Source: an uncultured Dehalococcoidales bacterium (GTDB lineage: Bacteria > Chloroflexota > Dehalococcoidia > UBA1151 > UBA1328). From it: a stretch of DNA of 14,319 nucleotides. The notes under the pieces were generated by a model. The model was not told where the DNA came from and searched no databases. It worked only from the letters and a program-made list of their open reading frames with translations. This document shows positions 6,555 through 14,211 of the stretch, piece by piece. Each line of letters begins with the position of its first letter. Position 1 is the first letter of the stretch. A program made the position numbers and the translations under genes. The DNA is taken from positions 1-14,319 of the forward strand of contig CAJQSP010000032.1 in NCBI GenBank assembly GCA_905614375.1. The letters are read 5' to 3'.

Positions 6555-6752
6555 ACCTCTGTCTACTTCGAACCAGCTGAAATTGCATCCGTCACAAAAG
6601 TAATCAGCCCAGTCGACGGCTATTACCCAATCCCAGATGGCCCCGGGCCAGGCATCGATATAGTCGAGGAAGAGTTCACTGAACATCCCTACAAGGGTGC
6701 CTGGCACAGGGGTGACAGAGTCAACCCCGACAATTCCATCGCCTACATCTAA
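6555..6752 (+). pseudogene. Orphan C-terminus of an enolase-superfamily (mandelate racemase-like) enzyme
   Basis: In the same frame as, and immediately after, the TAA at 6552, the sequence reads without interruption to a TAA at 6750-6752. The peptide is typical of the C-terminus of MR/MLE-family dehydratases: VYFEPAEIASVTKVI, then DGYYPIPDGPGPGIDI, then a tail with EHPYKGAWHRGD and DNSIAYI. No start codon, capping domain or barrel with metal ligands precedes it, so it cannot be a working enzyme. It is most likely the remnant of a third enolase-superfamily gene whose body was deleted or displaced by the unknown ORF at 6158-6554. The family resemblance is judged by eye from the characteristic PDGPGxGI and HPY...WHR pattern. 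Confidence 0.65.
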
Positions 6753-6818
6753 TAAGTAATCCCGTTTCCACAAAACAAAGAACTAGGTCGCAAATAAATA
6801 TCCTGAGCGCAGCAACAC

Positions 6819-7658
6819 CTACACGTCACCGGACATAAACGCTAATTTAGAGCCATCAGCACCCACCGTGTTAGCCCAAGCTCCCATTGCCATAAAACCG
6901 CCGTCTACGTTGAAATACGACCCGGTTACAAACGATGCTTTGTCGCTAGCCAGGAAGAGCACCATATTAGCGATATCTGACGGCTGACCAATACGCCCAA
7001 TCGGATGCGCTAACCCGGTCGATATTAACTCATCTTCCAAATTCCCACCCGTTCCCGTTATGGCGTTCCTAACCATTGGAGTATCGATAGCGCCCGGGTT
7101 GACGGAAACCACACGAATATTATCTTTAGCAAAATCTAGCGACATCTGTCGCATCAATGACAGGTCTCCGCCCTTTGAGGCTGCATACGCCGATACACCA
7201 CCCATTGATTGCAAGCCCTGCACGCTGGCTGAAGAAATAATCACCCCACCACCCACTTTGCGCATATGAGGGATCGAATATTTGGCCAGTAAAAATCTGC
7301 TTTTTAAGTTGACTGCGATGATCTTATCCCACGTCTCTTCCGGAAGTTCGACAGCATCAACGTAAGAGTCTGGCGGTTGAATCCCCACATTGTTAAAAAC
7401 AACGTTTACGCCTCCATATGCCTCAACTGCAGCATCGACACAAGACCGACACCCGTCGGTCGTACCGGCATCTGCATGTATGAATTGCGCTGTTCCGCCA
7501 TCAGAAACAATTCGATCGACTGCAGCATTGCCAGCTTCCGCGTTCCAATCAAGGATAGTTACGTTGGCTCCTTCACGAGCAAATGCTTCTGATGCAGCAC
7601 CGCCGATTCCAAGTGCGCCGCCAGTGACGATCACAGATTTTCCGTCGAATTCACCCAT
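6819..7658 (-). CDS. Short-chain dehydrogenase/reductase (SDR), classical type
   Basis: A 279-residue classical SDR, probably a soluble NAD-dependent alcohol or hydroxyacid dehydrogenase. The cofactor motif TGGALGIG is at residues 12-19, and Asp37 at the end of the second strand favours NAD over NADP. The NNVG motif (89-92) replaces the usual NNAG. The catalytic set is visible: Asn117, a Ser in SSAS (142-145), Tyr158 and Lys162 (YAASK). The downstream NPGAIDTP and C-terminal GSYFNVDGGFMA are also typical. The ATG at 7658 has GGAG seven bases upstream. The C-terminal tail after GGFMA is somewhat longer than usual. It lies beside the enolase relic and the TlpA-MFS-enolase genes, so it could oxidise an intermediate of the same pathway, but the substrate cannot be read from sequence. 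Confidence 0.9.
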   Translation of the reverse strand: MGEFDGKSVIVTGGALGIGGAASEAFAREGANVTILDWNAEAGNAAVDRIVSDGGTAQFIHADAGTTDGCRSCVDAAVEAYGGVNVVFNNVGIQPPDSYVDAVELPEETWDKIIAVNLKSRFLLAKYSIPHMRKVGGGVIISSASVQGLQSMGGVSAYAASKGGDLSLMRQMSLDFAKDNIRVVSVNPGAIDTPMVRNAITGTGGNLEDELISTGLAHPIGRIGQPSDIANMVLFLASDKASFVTGSYFNVDGGFMAMGAWANTVGADGSKLAFMSGDV

Positions 7659-7851
7659 TTGATATCTCCACGAACTATTTTGAACATAAAATCATCGCTA
7701 CATTGAAACTCACATAGCAACTGACAAGTCAATTTACCATCACAATCAATGGTCGGACCGCACCGAATGGCGCAAGAGCACATCGAATTGGTAAATAAGC
7801 GTCCACCCACATCTCAAATTCGGTTATGCACCGCAACTACTCAGGAACTAC

Positions 7852-8403
7852 ATGCAACTCTCAAGTATCAATCGCCTAACGCTGCTTCTGGCGTTGGCTT
7901 CACTATCGATCGTTCTCACAGCCTGTTCAACCGGGGAACGCTCTGGCCACGAAGGTGATTTTGTACTCGACTTATACACAGGAGCTGATGAGGTCGGTGG
8001 AGAATCCATATCGTTCGATGAGATCGTCGCAAATGAAGACCGCCCTATTCTTCTCAACTTCTGGGCAGGCAACTGCCCTCCCTGCCGAGCTGAAATGCCT
8101 GCTCTCGAAGCAACTTGGAGGGAATACGGGGATAAAGTTTTGTTCATTGGAGTCGACGTTGGGCCATATGTCGGACTCGGCACCTACAAAACAGGTCAAG
8201 CATTGGTTGATGAAGTTGGCATTACCTACGTGACCGGCAAAACGTCTGATCGCAGCGTAATTACCGATTGGAAGGTACAAAACATGCCTTCGACGTTCTT
8301 GATCGGAAAAGATGGTCTAGTCCATGACATCGTTATCGGGGCAATCTCTAGTTCACGTCTGTCACAAAAAGTTCGAGAGCTAATCGCAGCTAACGCCACT
8401 TAG
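7852..8403 (+). CDS. TlpA/ResA-type thioredoxin-fold lipoprotein
   Basis: A 183-residue exported thiol-disulfide oxidoreductase. A signal peptide (hydrophobic 9-22) ends in the lipobox LTAC, so Cys25 would be lipidated and the domain held outside the membrane. The thioredoxin domain has the active site CPPC (Cys75, Cys78, in NFWAGNCPPCRAEMP), and a cis-Pro at Pro146 in NMPSTFLI. The family (TlpA, ResA, AhpC/TSA-like) reduces or oxidises extracytoplasmic thiols, often in cytochrome c maturation. No cytochrome genes are nearby. The ATG is supported by AGGA six bases upstream. The gene is divergent from the SDR across a 193-bp gap, in which I see no confident promoter. The permease gene follows 82 bp downstream. 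Confidence 0.9.
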   Translation: MQLSSINRLTLLLALASLSIVLTACSTGERSGHEGDFVLDLYTGADEVGGESISFDEIVANEDRPILLNFWAGNCPPCRAEMPALEATWREYGDKVLFIGVDVGPYVGLGTYKTGQALVDEVGITYVTGKTSDRSVITDWKVQNMPSTFLIGKDGLVHDIVIGAISSSRLSQKVRELIAANAT

Positions 8404-8485
8404 TTGATCAGTAACTTTCTCTCGTTTAGCGGCTGGGGCGGTGCTAAGATGCCGCAATTCACTAGCCGGCTACTAGAAACCTAAC

Positions 8486-9859
8486 TTGAAACCTAACGAG
8501 TCTGATTCCGTTCCCGATACCGACACTCAAGCACCGAGGCGGCAAACTATTCGACCTTGGTCTGCACTGAAATTCAGAGACTACCGAATACTTTGGGCTA
8601 GCAGCATCGCTGCAATGATGACGATGTCGCTTCGCATCACAGTAACTGCGGTTTGGCTTTACGAGAAAACAGATTCAGGCTGGGTCCTGGCATGGCTCGG
8701 GATTCTAGAGCTGGTGATGCGTATCCCGGCCAATCTCTACGGCGGTGCACTTGCTGATGAGATAGACCGCAAGAAACTCATGGCAGCAACCCAAGCGGTA
8801 AGTTTTCTGCTCATCGGGTTGATGGCGGTCCTTGAAGGGTTTGGCGCCCTTCAAATTTGGCACATCTACTTGATCACCGCAGTACTTGCATCGACCAGTG
8901 TCCTAGGGGGGCCGGCCAGATCAGCGCTCACAGCACGTGTCGTGCCGCGCTCACACCTCATGCACGCAGTTGCGACAAATACGGCAACCATGCAGATCGG
9001 ATCAATGGTTACTCCGCTGATCTTCTTCTTGAGTAGCCGGACTACAAATTTGACCATCTCATTTGGCGTAATCACATTGTTTGCTGGGTTCAGCGTCGTA
9101 CTCCCGCTATTCATCGGCATTGATGGGAGAGCTGAGAGTGCGAGTACCGGCAAGTCACGCCTCAGAAATATAGTCGACGGTCTCAAATACGTGAAATCTC
9201 ATCCGATATTGCCAGGTCTATACCTGCTCGACGTGGGCGTCACTATTGTCAGCTTTTACAGGCAGTTGTTCCCGATATTCGCTGACCAGCTATACAAAGG
9301 CGGTAGAGGTACAACTTCACTCCTCCTCTGGGCCAATTCAGCCGGTGGGCTCGTCGGTAGCTTGATCGTGATGTTTACTCGTGACTACAAAGCCAAAGGA
9401 ATGCTCGTACTCTGGGCAACACTGTTCTACGGGGTTCTGTTGATTTTCTTCGGTGCTACCACGGTTTTATGGACGGGAATGGTTGTAGTCATCTTGCTTG
9501 GTGCGACCGATGCCGTTGGAATGACTAGTCGACAGGCTATTGTCCAATTGACCACCCCGGATAATATGCGCGGACGTGCATCAGCTGCTCACTCTCTAGC
9601 GGCGATGAGTGCCAATGGGCTTGGGCAGGCTGAAGTCGGCTTTATGTCGGACTTAGTCGGGGCCGATCAAACGCTTTATATCGGTGGCGTCGTCTCCATC
9701 GTCGTCGTCGTCCTAATTTGGTGGCTGGTGAAGGGCGTTCGCATGTACCGGTACACCGAAGTTCCGTCAGGTGCAGCGATCGACGATGATTACGATTACC
9801 CACAAGTTGAATATGACTTAAATAAGCAGATCGAAAGAGACCTCAGGAGCCTGAAGTGA
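8486..9859 (+). CDS. MFS permease/exporter (EntS/MFS_3-like)
   Basis: A 457-residue major facilitator with about 10-12 hydrophobic segments between residues 33 and 418. The loop between helices 2 and 3 carries the MFS signature GGALADEIDRKK (86-97). The central loop (about 212-240) is charged, as usual. The overall pattern (FRDYRILWASS near the N-terminus, MRGRASAAHSL near helix 10) fits the MFS_3/EntS-like group, whose members include exporters, so direction of transport is not certain. The C-terminus is an acidic soluble tail with DDDYDYPQVEYD. The start is TTG at 8486, the only start after an in-frame TAG at 8474; the ribosome site is poor. Its last four bases overlap the start of the enolase-superfamily gene, which ties transporter and enzyme into one operon. 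Confidence 0.88.
   Translation: MKPNESDSVPDTDTQAPRRQTIRPWSALKFRDYRILWASSIAAMMTMSLRITVTAVWLYEKTDSGWVLAWLGILELVMRIPANLYGGALADEIDRKKLMAATQAVSFLLIGLMAVLEGFGALQIWHIYLITAVLASTSVLGGPARSALTARVVPRSHLMHAVATNTATMQIGSMVTPLIFFLSSRTTNLTISFGVITLFAGFSVVLPLFIGIDGRAESASTGKSRLRNIVDGLKYVKSHPILPGLYLLDVGVTIVSFYRQLFPIFADQLYKGGRGTTSLLLWANSAGGLVGSLIVMFTRDYKAKGMLVLWATLFYGVLLIFFGATTVLWTGMVVVILLGATDAVGMTSRQAIVQLTTPDNMRGRASAAHSLAAMSANGLGQAEVGFMSDLVGADQTLYIGGVVSIVVVVLIWWLVKGVRMYRYTEVPSGAAIDDDYDYPQVEYDLNKQIERDLRSLK
9845..9849 (+). promoter_or_regulatory. Shine-Dalgarno deciding the GTG start at 9856
   Basis: AGGAG inside the end of the permease gene, six bases before GTG, which itself overlaps the permease stop as GTGA. 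This supports translational coupling of permease and enzyme and the choice of the GTG start. Confidence 0.75.
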
Positions 9860-11031
9860 AGATAACCGGAGTCAAAACATTCATAGTCGACGGTGTATTC
9901 AGGCCGTGGACGTTCGTGAAAATCGAAACTGACTCCGGAATCGTCGGCTGGGGTGATTGCACCGAGTGGCAGGCTGCTCAATCAGTAGCAGCCACAGTGA
10001 ACCAGCTTGGCGAAAACATGATCGGCAAGGACCCTATGGCGTCAGAGGCGGCTTGGTGGAACAACGCTTCGTTCATGGTTCGCCAACGTGGAGGAATTGC
10101 TTACAAGGCGATGTCAGGCATCGACTCAGCTCTATGGGACATCAGAGGCAAAGCACTCGACGCACCCGTTTGGCAACTACTCGGTGGAAAGATGCGCGAC
10201 GAGCTCGAACTCTATTGGTCACACTGTGGTTCTGATCGAGGAAAGTACTCAGAACAACTCGATGTACCGAAACTGTCGACGTTGGATGATGTTCGTGAAC
10301 TCAGTCAAGAAGTGCTAGATCAAGGATTCACCGGAATTAAAACCAACATTCTTGCGATCGATGATTTACCCGATATCCCCCGCAAGAAAAACGGAGTCGG
10401 AAATAGCGGTCAGATCACATATCAGCAACTCGAGAATGCAGTGAGTGTGATCCGGACGTTCCGAGAAGCACTTGGCCCAGAAATTGGAATTGCGATCGAT
10501 ACAGCGCTTAGTTTCCGATTGGGAGGCGCTATCAAGCTTGCAAGAGCCCTCGAACCATTCGACATGATGTGGCTGGAGACTGAAACGTGGGACCCGAGAT
10601 CGCTACGCACTGTTCGTGAGTCGACCACGACTACGATTTGCCACGGCGAAAGCCTCTTTGGTCCAGAGGAATATCGACCATTCTTCGAATCACATGCGCA
10701 AGATGTGATCATGCCCGACTTTGCTTGGAACGGCATCACAATGGGTAAGAAAATCTGTGATTTGGCCCATCTGTACGACACTGCGATTGCGCCTCATAAC
10801 TGCCATTCCCCGATGAATACGCTAGTTTCGGCCAATATCTGTGCAGTTATCCCCAACTTCATGACATTGGAATTTATTAACGATGACGCTCCCTGGCGTG
10901 ACGACTTGATGACCCATCCGTTCGAGATTAAAAACGGAAAACTCCAAGTGCATAACCGACCTGGCCTCGGATCTGATTTGATCGAGTCGGAGCTAGAAAA
11001 GCACCCTTGGACCGGCGGCAATAACCTGTAG
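9856..11031 (+). CDS. Mandelate racemase/muconate lactonizing enzyme family protein (enolase superfamily)
   Basis: A 391-residue enolase-superfamily enzyme that would abstract the alpha-proton of a carboxylate, for example as an acid-sugar dehydratase or racemase. The N-terminal capping domain (about 1-125) runs from MKITGVKTF to WDIRGKALDAPVWQLLGG. The barrel (about 130-370) carries Mg ligands Asp215 (IAIDTALSF), Glu241 (WLETE) and Glu265 (HGESLFG). A His-Asp dyad is present as His314 (IAPHNCHSP) and Asp288 (MPDFAWNGI). The second-strand motif is Lys162-Thr-Asn164 rather than K-x-K, and D-T-A replaces the common D-x-N or D-x-H. It carries an extra loop at about 166-190 (DDLPDIPRKKNGVGNSG). 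The C-terminus ends in HNRPGLGSDLIESELEKHPW. It is coupled to the permease upstream and convergent with the second enolase gene. Superfamily certain, reaction unknown. Confidence 0.9.
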   Translation: MKITGVKTFIVDGVFRPWTFVKIETDSGIVGWGDCTEWQAAQSVAATVNQLGENMIGKDPMASEAAWWNNASFMVRQRGGIAYKAMSGIDSALWDIRGKALDAPVWQLLGGKMRDELELYWSHCGSDRGKYSEQLDVPKLSTLDDVRELSQEVLDQGFTGIKTNILAIDDLPDIPRKKNGVGNSGQITYQQLENAVSVIRTFREALGPEIGIAIDTALSFRLGGAIKLARALEPFDMMWLETETWDPRSLRTVRESTTTTICHGESLFGPEEYRPFFESHAQDVIMPDFAWNGITMGKKICDLAHLYDTAIAPHNCHSPMNTLVSANICAVIPNFMTLEFINDDAPWRDDLMTHPFEIKNGKLQVHNRPGLGSDLIESELEKHPWTGGNNL

Positions 11032-11069
11032 TCGGTCGATATTCGGATAGATAATCATGAAAATCCCGA

Positions 11070-12377
11070 TTAGCTCCAGACGCGGTCATGCGCATCGAGT
11101 TCGTCCCACTCTGATGTGTCTTCGAATACGCCAGCCGGGTAAACCCCTGCCCGAGTTTCGCTTGCCTTTGCAAGGTTCTCAGCAACTGCCTCTTCATTGA
11201 TCTCAAGACCAAGACCAGGAGCATCAGTGACTGTGACATACCCGTCCTTGATCACATCGCCTTCTTGACCTACTAGGTCAACGATGTCATTCCACCATGG
11301 GTTGTCAACTGAGTGCATCTCAAGAGCAATGAAGTTTTCCATTGCCATCGCAGAATGAGCGTTTGCCATTGCGACGACTGGTGAACCAGCCTGATGAAGC
11401 GCTACGCCGATACCTGCATCTCGGCAGTAGTCAGCAATCCGCTTAGTTTCGATAATTCCGCCGGAGGTAGCGAGGTCAGGGTGAGCAACAGAAATTGCTC
11501 GAGCATCTACGAGAGGCTTGAAACCGTCAAGACAGTAGATGTCTTCACCTGTACAAACAGGAGTATCAACACCGGCTTTGAGTGCCTGCCACTGGTCAAC
11601 AAATTCCCAAGGAATCATGTCCTCGTACCAAGCCAATGTGAACTTGTCGAGTGCTTTACCGATTCGAATTGCGTTCTCAACACCCATATGGCCAAAGTGG
11701 TCGGATGCTAGAGGGATTTCGTAACCGATAACGTCACGGACAGCCCCTACGTACTCCTGCATCTTGGAAATACCATAATCGGTAACCTGAATACCGGTGA
11801 ACGGATGCTTCAACGTGTTTGACTCTTTAGAAATCTTCTTATTGATGACCCCACCTTCAAACTCTTCAGCGATCCACGTTCCGATGTCCATTTTAAGGAA
11901 TTCGAATCCTCGATCCATACGACCCTGGAGCATCTTGCCCATCTCTTCTGGATCTTTCTTAAGTGGCGTGTCGGCATAAACCTTGATTTTGTCATCGCCA
12001 TATTTGCCACCGGCGAACATGTATGCCGGCACACCGAAAGCCTTACCCGCGAGATCGCAAAGAGCCATCTCAACTCCGCAAACTCCACCACCGAGCCGGC
12101 CGTGACCGCCGAAGGGCTTGATCTTCTGGAACAGTCGATCGATGTCACACGGGTTTTCGCCGAGCAGACGGCTCTTGAGCATAAGTGCGTACCGAGCTGA
12201 CGCGCCATCTCTTACTTCACCAACACCAACCAAGCCTTGGTTCGTCTCAAGCTTGATGATCGGCCATCGCCATCCACCGCCCCCAACAACTGCGATTCGC
12301 ATATCGGTGATTCGTAGGTCAGAGGGACTTGAAGAAGTCTTTACTTGATCCACTGCACTTGTGTTTTGATCTACCAA
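11070..12377 (-). CDS. Enolase-superfamily enzyme, galactonate-dehydratase-like subgroup
   Basis: A 435-residue MR/MLE-family protein clearly different from the one at 9856. The capping domain spans about 20-150 (LRITDMRIAVVGGGGWRWPIIKLET). The barrel metal ligands are Asp226 (LASDHFGHMG), Glu252 (WYEDMIPW) and Glu278 (CTGEDIYC). Candidate catalytic residues are Lys162 (FLKMDIG), His227/His230, Asp301 (HPDLATSGG) and His328 (ALHQAGSP). The presence of a His beside the first ligand recalls acid-sugar dehydratases such as galactonate dehydratase, but the spacing (D-H-F-G-H) is not the D-F-H-G-R of that enzyme. An extended loop lies at about 167-200. The start is TTG at 12377, with AGGA some 11 bases upstream; a GTG at 12353 is possible. 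It is the last gene of the minus-strand operon, 45 bp after the RraA-like gene, and probably dehydrates an acid that the RraA-like or DapA-like protein then handles. Confidence 0.9.
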   Translation of the reverse strand: MVDQNTSAVDQVKTSSSPSDLRITDMRIAVVGGGGWRWPIIKLETNQGLVGVGEVRDGASARYALMLKSRLLGENPCDIDRLFQKIKPFGGHGRLGGGVCGVEMALCDLAGKAFGVPAYMFAGGKYGDDKIKVYADTPLKKDPEEMGKMLQGRMDRGFEFLKMDIGTWIAEEFEGGVINKKISKESNTLKHPFTGIQVTDYGISKMQEYVGAVRDVIGYEIPLASDHFGHMGVENAIRIGKALDKFTLAWYEDMIPWEFVDQWQALKAGVDTPVCTGEDIYCLDGFKPLVDARAISVAHPDLATSGGIIETKRIADYCRDAGIGVALHQAGSPVVAMANAHSAMAMENFIALEMHSVDNPWWNDIVDLVGQEGDVIKDGYVTVTDAPGLGLEINEEAVAENLAKASETRAGVYPAGVFEDTSEWDELDAHDRVWS

Positions 12378-12422
12378 ATTACTAATTTTCCTATTTCTAA
12401 ACTGAACTAAGTAAAAAACCTA

Positions 12423-13232
12423 CTACTTCAAGCGGTTGGCTTTCCATTCTTCAAAATCTTTATTCATATCTTCAGAGAACTTCCGGTCTACCTCACCAGG
12501 TGTGTAAACACCTTCTCTAATGCGTTGTTGACCGAATTCGTCTTTCAGTCGAATCAATTCGGATCGTTCGACAACTTCCAAAGCAAGGTGTGGCGGGATA
12601 AATACCACTCCCGTGCTGGTTCCGAGAACGACATCACCGGGAACGCAAGTTGCTTCGCCAATGCGGGTAATGCCGTTTATCTCAGGCATGCTCACATCAA
12701 GAATCGCGCTTGGGTCTACGCCGCGAACAAATGCGTTGAAATCGTCCATCTCAATAATTCGTTGAGTGTCACGAATTCCACCGTCAATCACCATACCGGT
12801 GCCTGAACGCGACTTGATGGCTGTAGCCAAATTGTCCCCCGCAAATGTTCCATTGAGCACCTTGCCAAACAGATCAACGACGATCAGATCGTTCTGTTCC
12901 AGCTCATCGATAACCCACGAGTTCTGGAATCCAACACGGTCGTCTTCCTCACCCTGCTTGTCGATTGAATCGTGAATGTCTGGTCGACGTGGAACCCATC
13001 GGCAAGTCACTGCCCGCCCGACAATTACACGATCTGGGTGAAGATTCATCCAGTTTCCAGCGAACTGAAAGTGGTACTCGTTGCGCTTGCAAGTGCCCCA
13101 AGCCTCTTCAGTTGTTACCAATTTCATCCGTTCGAGTATGTCTTCAGATACCAACGGTCGACCGTTTGCATCTCGATCGCCGGACCATTTACTGGTTACG
13201 GCGCGAATCATTTCAGGGTTAGTTAATTTCAT
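12423..13232 (-). CDS. RraA-like family protein (HMG/CHA aldolase-like)
   Basis: A 269-residue protein of the RraA fold, which includes 4-hydroxy-4-methyl-2-oxoglutarate/oxaloacetate aldolases and the RNase E regulator RraA. The signature is complete: G-D-N-L (132-135, TFAGDNLATAIKSRSGTG) followed by VIDGGIRD, with Arg154 and Asp155 being the substrate- and metal-binding pair of the aldolases. The conserved PGDVVLGTSTGVVFIP follows at about 198-213. It is longer than RraA (about 160) and typical aldolases (about 230), with extra N-terminal sequence (to about residue 45) and a charged C-terminal helix ending EEWKANRLK. The ATG has AAGGA four bases upstream. It sits between DapA-like and enolase genes in one operon, so metal-dependent retro-aldol cleavage or decarboxylation of a 2-keto acid is the best guess; RNA-turnover control is unlikely here. 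Confidence 0.88.
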   Translation of the reverse strand: MKLTNPEMIRAVTSKWSGDRDANGRPLVSEDILERMKLVTTEEAWGTCKRNEYHFQFAGNWMNLHPDRVIVGRAVTCRWVPRRPDIHDSIDKQGEEDDRVGFQNSWVIDELEQNDLIVVDLFGKVLNGTFAGDNLATAIKSRSGTGMVIDGGIRDTQRIIEMDDFNAFVRGVDPSAILDVSMPEINGITRIGEATCVPGDVVLGTSTGVVFIPPHLALEVVERSELIRLKDEFGQQRIREGVYTPGEVDRKFSEDMNKDFEEWKANRLK

Positions 13233-13284
13233 AAATTCCTTAGCAAAATACTAGAACAGGATCAGAAAAAATCCGAGGAAAAGT

Positions 13285-14211
13285 TTACACCGAGATCTGT
13301 GGAGCCGGCGTTCCATCTTCGTTCAAAATACGGGCCTCAATCAGGGCCTGCTTCATCTCGGAAACCTGTAATTCGCTGAGCGGTAGATTAGGCCTCCGTG
13401 GCACAGTGCCTTCGTAGCCCATCAAATTCAGCCCAGTTTTCTGAACACCAACCCCCCACGACATACCAATAGAATCGACATTATTGATGCGTTCCTGTAT
13501 CTCACGAGCTTCAGCGTAACGACCATCGAGACAAGCCTGAATAATGTCGCGCGCTATGTGGGGTCCCCAGTTGCCGAACAACAAACAAGCCCCAACTGCA
13601 CCGATCATTCCACCCGGCATCAGAAGTGTTCCATTGCAGGTCCACAGCTTTACGTTCTCATTTACGAATTGGGCCATTCGGCACTCATATCGGTAGTTGA
13701 GAGACATTATGTAAGCAAATACATTATCGAATGACGTTAAATCTTTGAGTTCATCCTTAGTAATGTCAGTACTCATTGCAGTTTTGGGCTGGTGGATGAT
13801 TACGACTGGAACAGGACTACCTTCTGTGACCTGCTCGAAATAATCTTGGATGGGTGCAGTATTTACGGCTTTACGTTCAGATGGAATTCGAACCCTAACC
13901 ATGTCAGCTCCAGCATCCGCATACAAGTTCGATAGTCGCACAGCCTCAGTTGGTGACAGTGCGTCGATACCTGCGATTACGAACCTACGGCCAGCATGAG
14001 CTTCTACGACGGTCTTAATGGCCGAAACCTTTTCAGGTTCACCCATGTGAAACTCTTCCCCACCATAGCTGCCGACCACAAAACCCGACAATGCCGTGTT
14101 TGAGAACTTATCGACATTCCTAGCAAGCGCGTCAAGATCAAGAGAGTCATCCGAACGAAACGGCATATTGGTGGGAGCAACGATAATTGGGTCGGAAGCA
14201 GGAATTGCCAT
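13285..14211 (-). CDS. DapA/DHDPS-family protein lacking the Schiff-base lysine
   Basis: A TIM-barrel protein of the dihydrodipicolinate synthase/N-acetylneuraminate lyase family, 308 residues from the ATG at 14211. The in-frame TTG at 14244 would add 11 residues, but the protein aligns from MAIPASDPIIVAPTNMPF, as relatives do. Family landmarks: LSGFVVGSYGGEEFHMGEPEK where GTTGE normally lies (47-53), the VPVVIIHQPKTAM strand, and NVFAYIMSLN in place of the usual NI.GIK-type strand. In that strand the catalytic Lys is Met169, and the Tyr of YNxP is His140. The usual class I aldolase mechanism therefore appears impossible. It leads the operon with the RraA-like and enolase genes, 52 bp before the RraA-like gene. 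It may be a non-aldolase hydratase or lyase, a lactonase-like enzyme, or a non-catalytic binding protein. The fold is sure; the activity is not. Confidence 0.85.
   Translation of the reverse strand: MAIPASDPIIVAPTNMPFRSDDSLDLDALARNVDKFSNTALSGFVVGSYGGEEFHMGEPEKVSAIKTVVEAHAGRRFVIAGIDALSPTEAVRLSNLYADAGADMVRVRIPSERKAVNTAPIQDYFEQVTEGSPVPVVIIHQPKTAMSTDITKDELKDLTSFDNVFAYIMSLNYRYECRMAQFVNENVKLWTCNGTLLMPGGMIGAVGACLLFGNWGPHIARDIIQACLDGRYAEAREIQERINNVDSIGMSWGVGVQKTGLNLMGYEGTVPRRPNLPLSELQVSEMKQALIEARILNEDGTPAPQISV

Noticed and set aside
6405..6773. 122-codon minus ORF
   Set aside because: It runs antisense to the unknown ORF and to the enolase C-terminal relic, whose plus-strand peptide is family-like.
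7704..7732. Possible promoter for the SDR gene with TTGACT as -35
   Set aside because: At 17-bp spacing the -10 would be GTTTCA, too far from TATAAT to support.
8449..8484. 11-codon ORF just before the permease TTG start, possible leader peptide
   Set aside because: No ribosome site, no telling amino-acid run and no attenuator hairpin after it.
11032..11069. Bidirectional terminator between the convergent enolase genes
   Set aside because: Only a short bulged pairing is possible in 38 bp and no T-tract follows.
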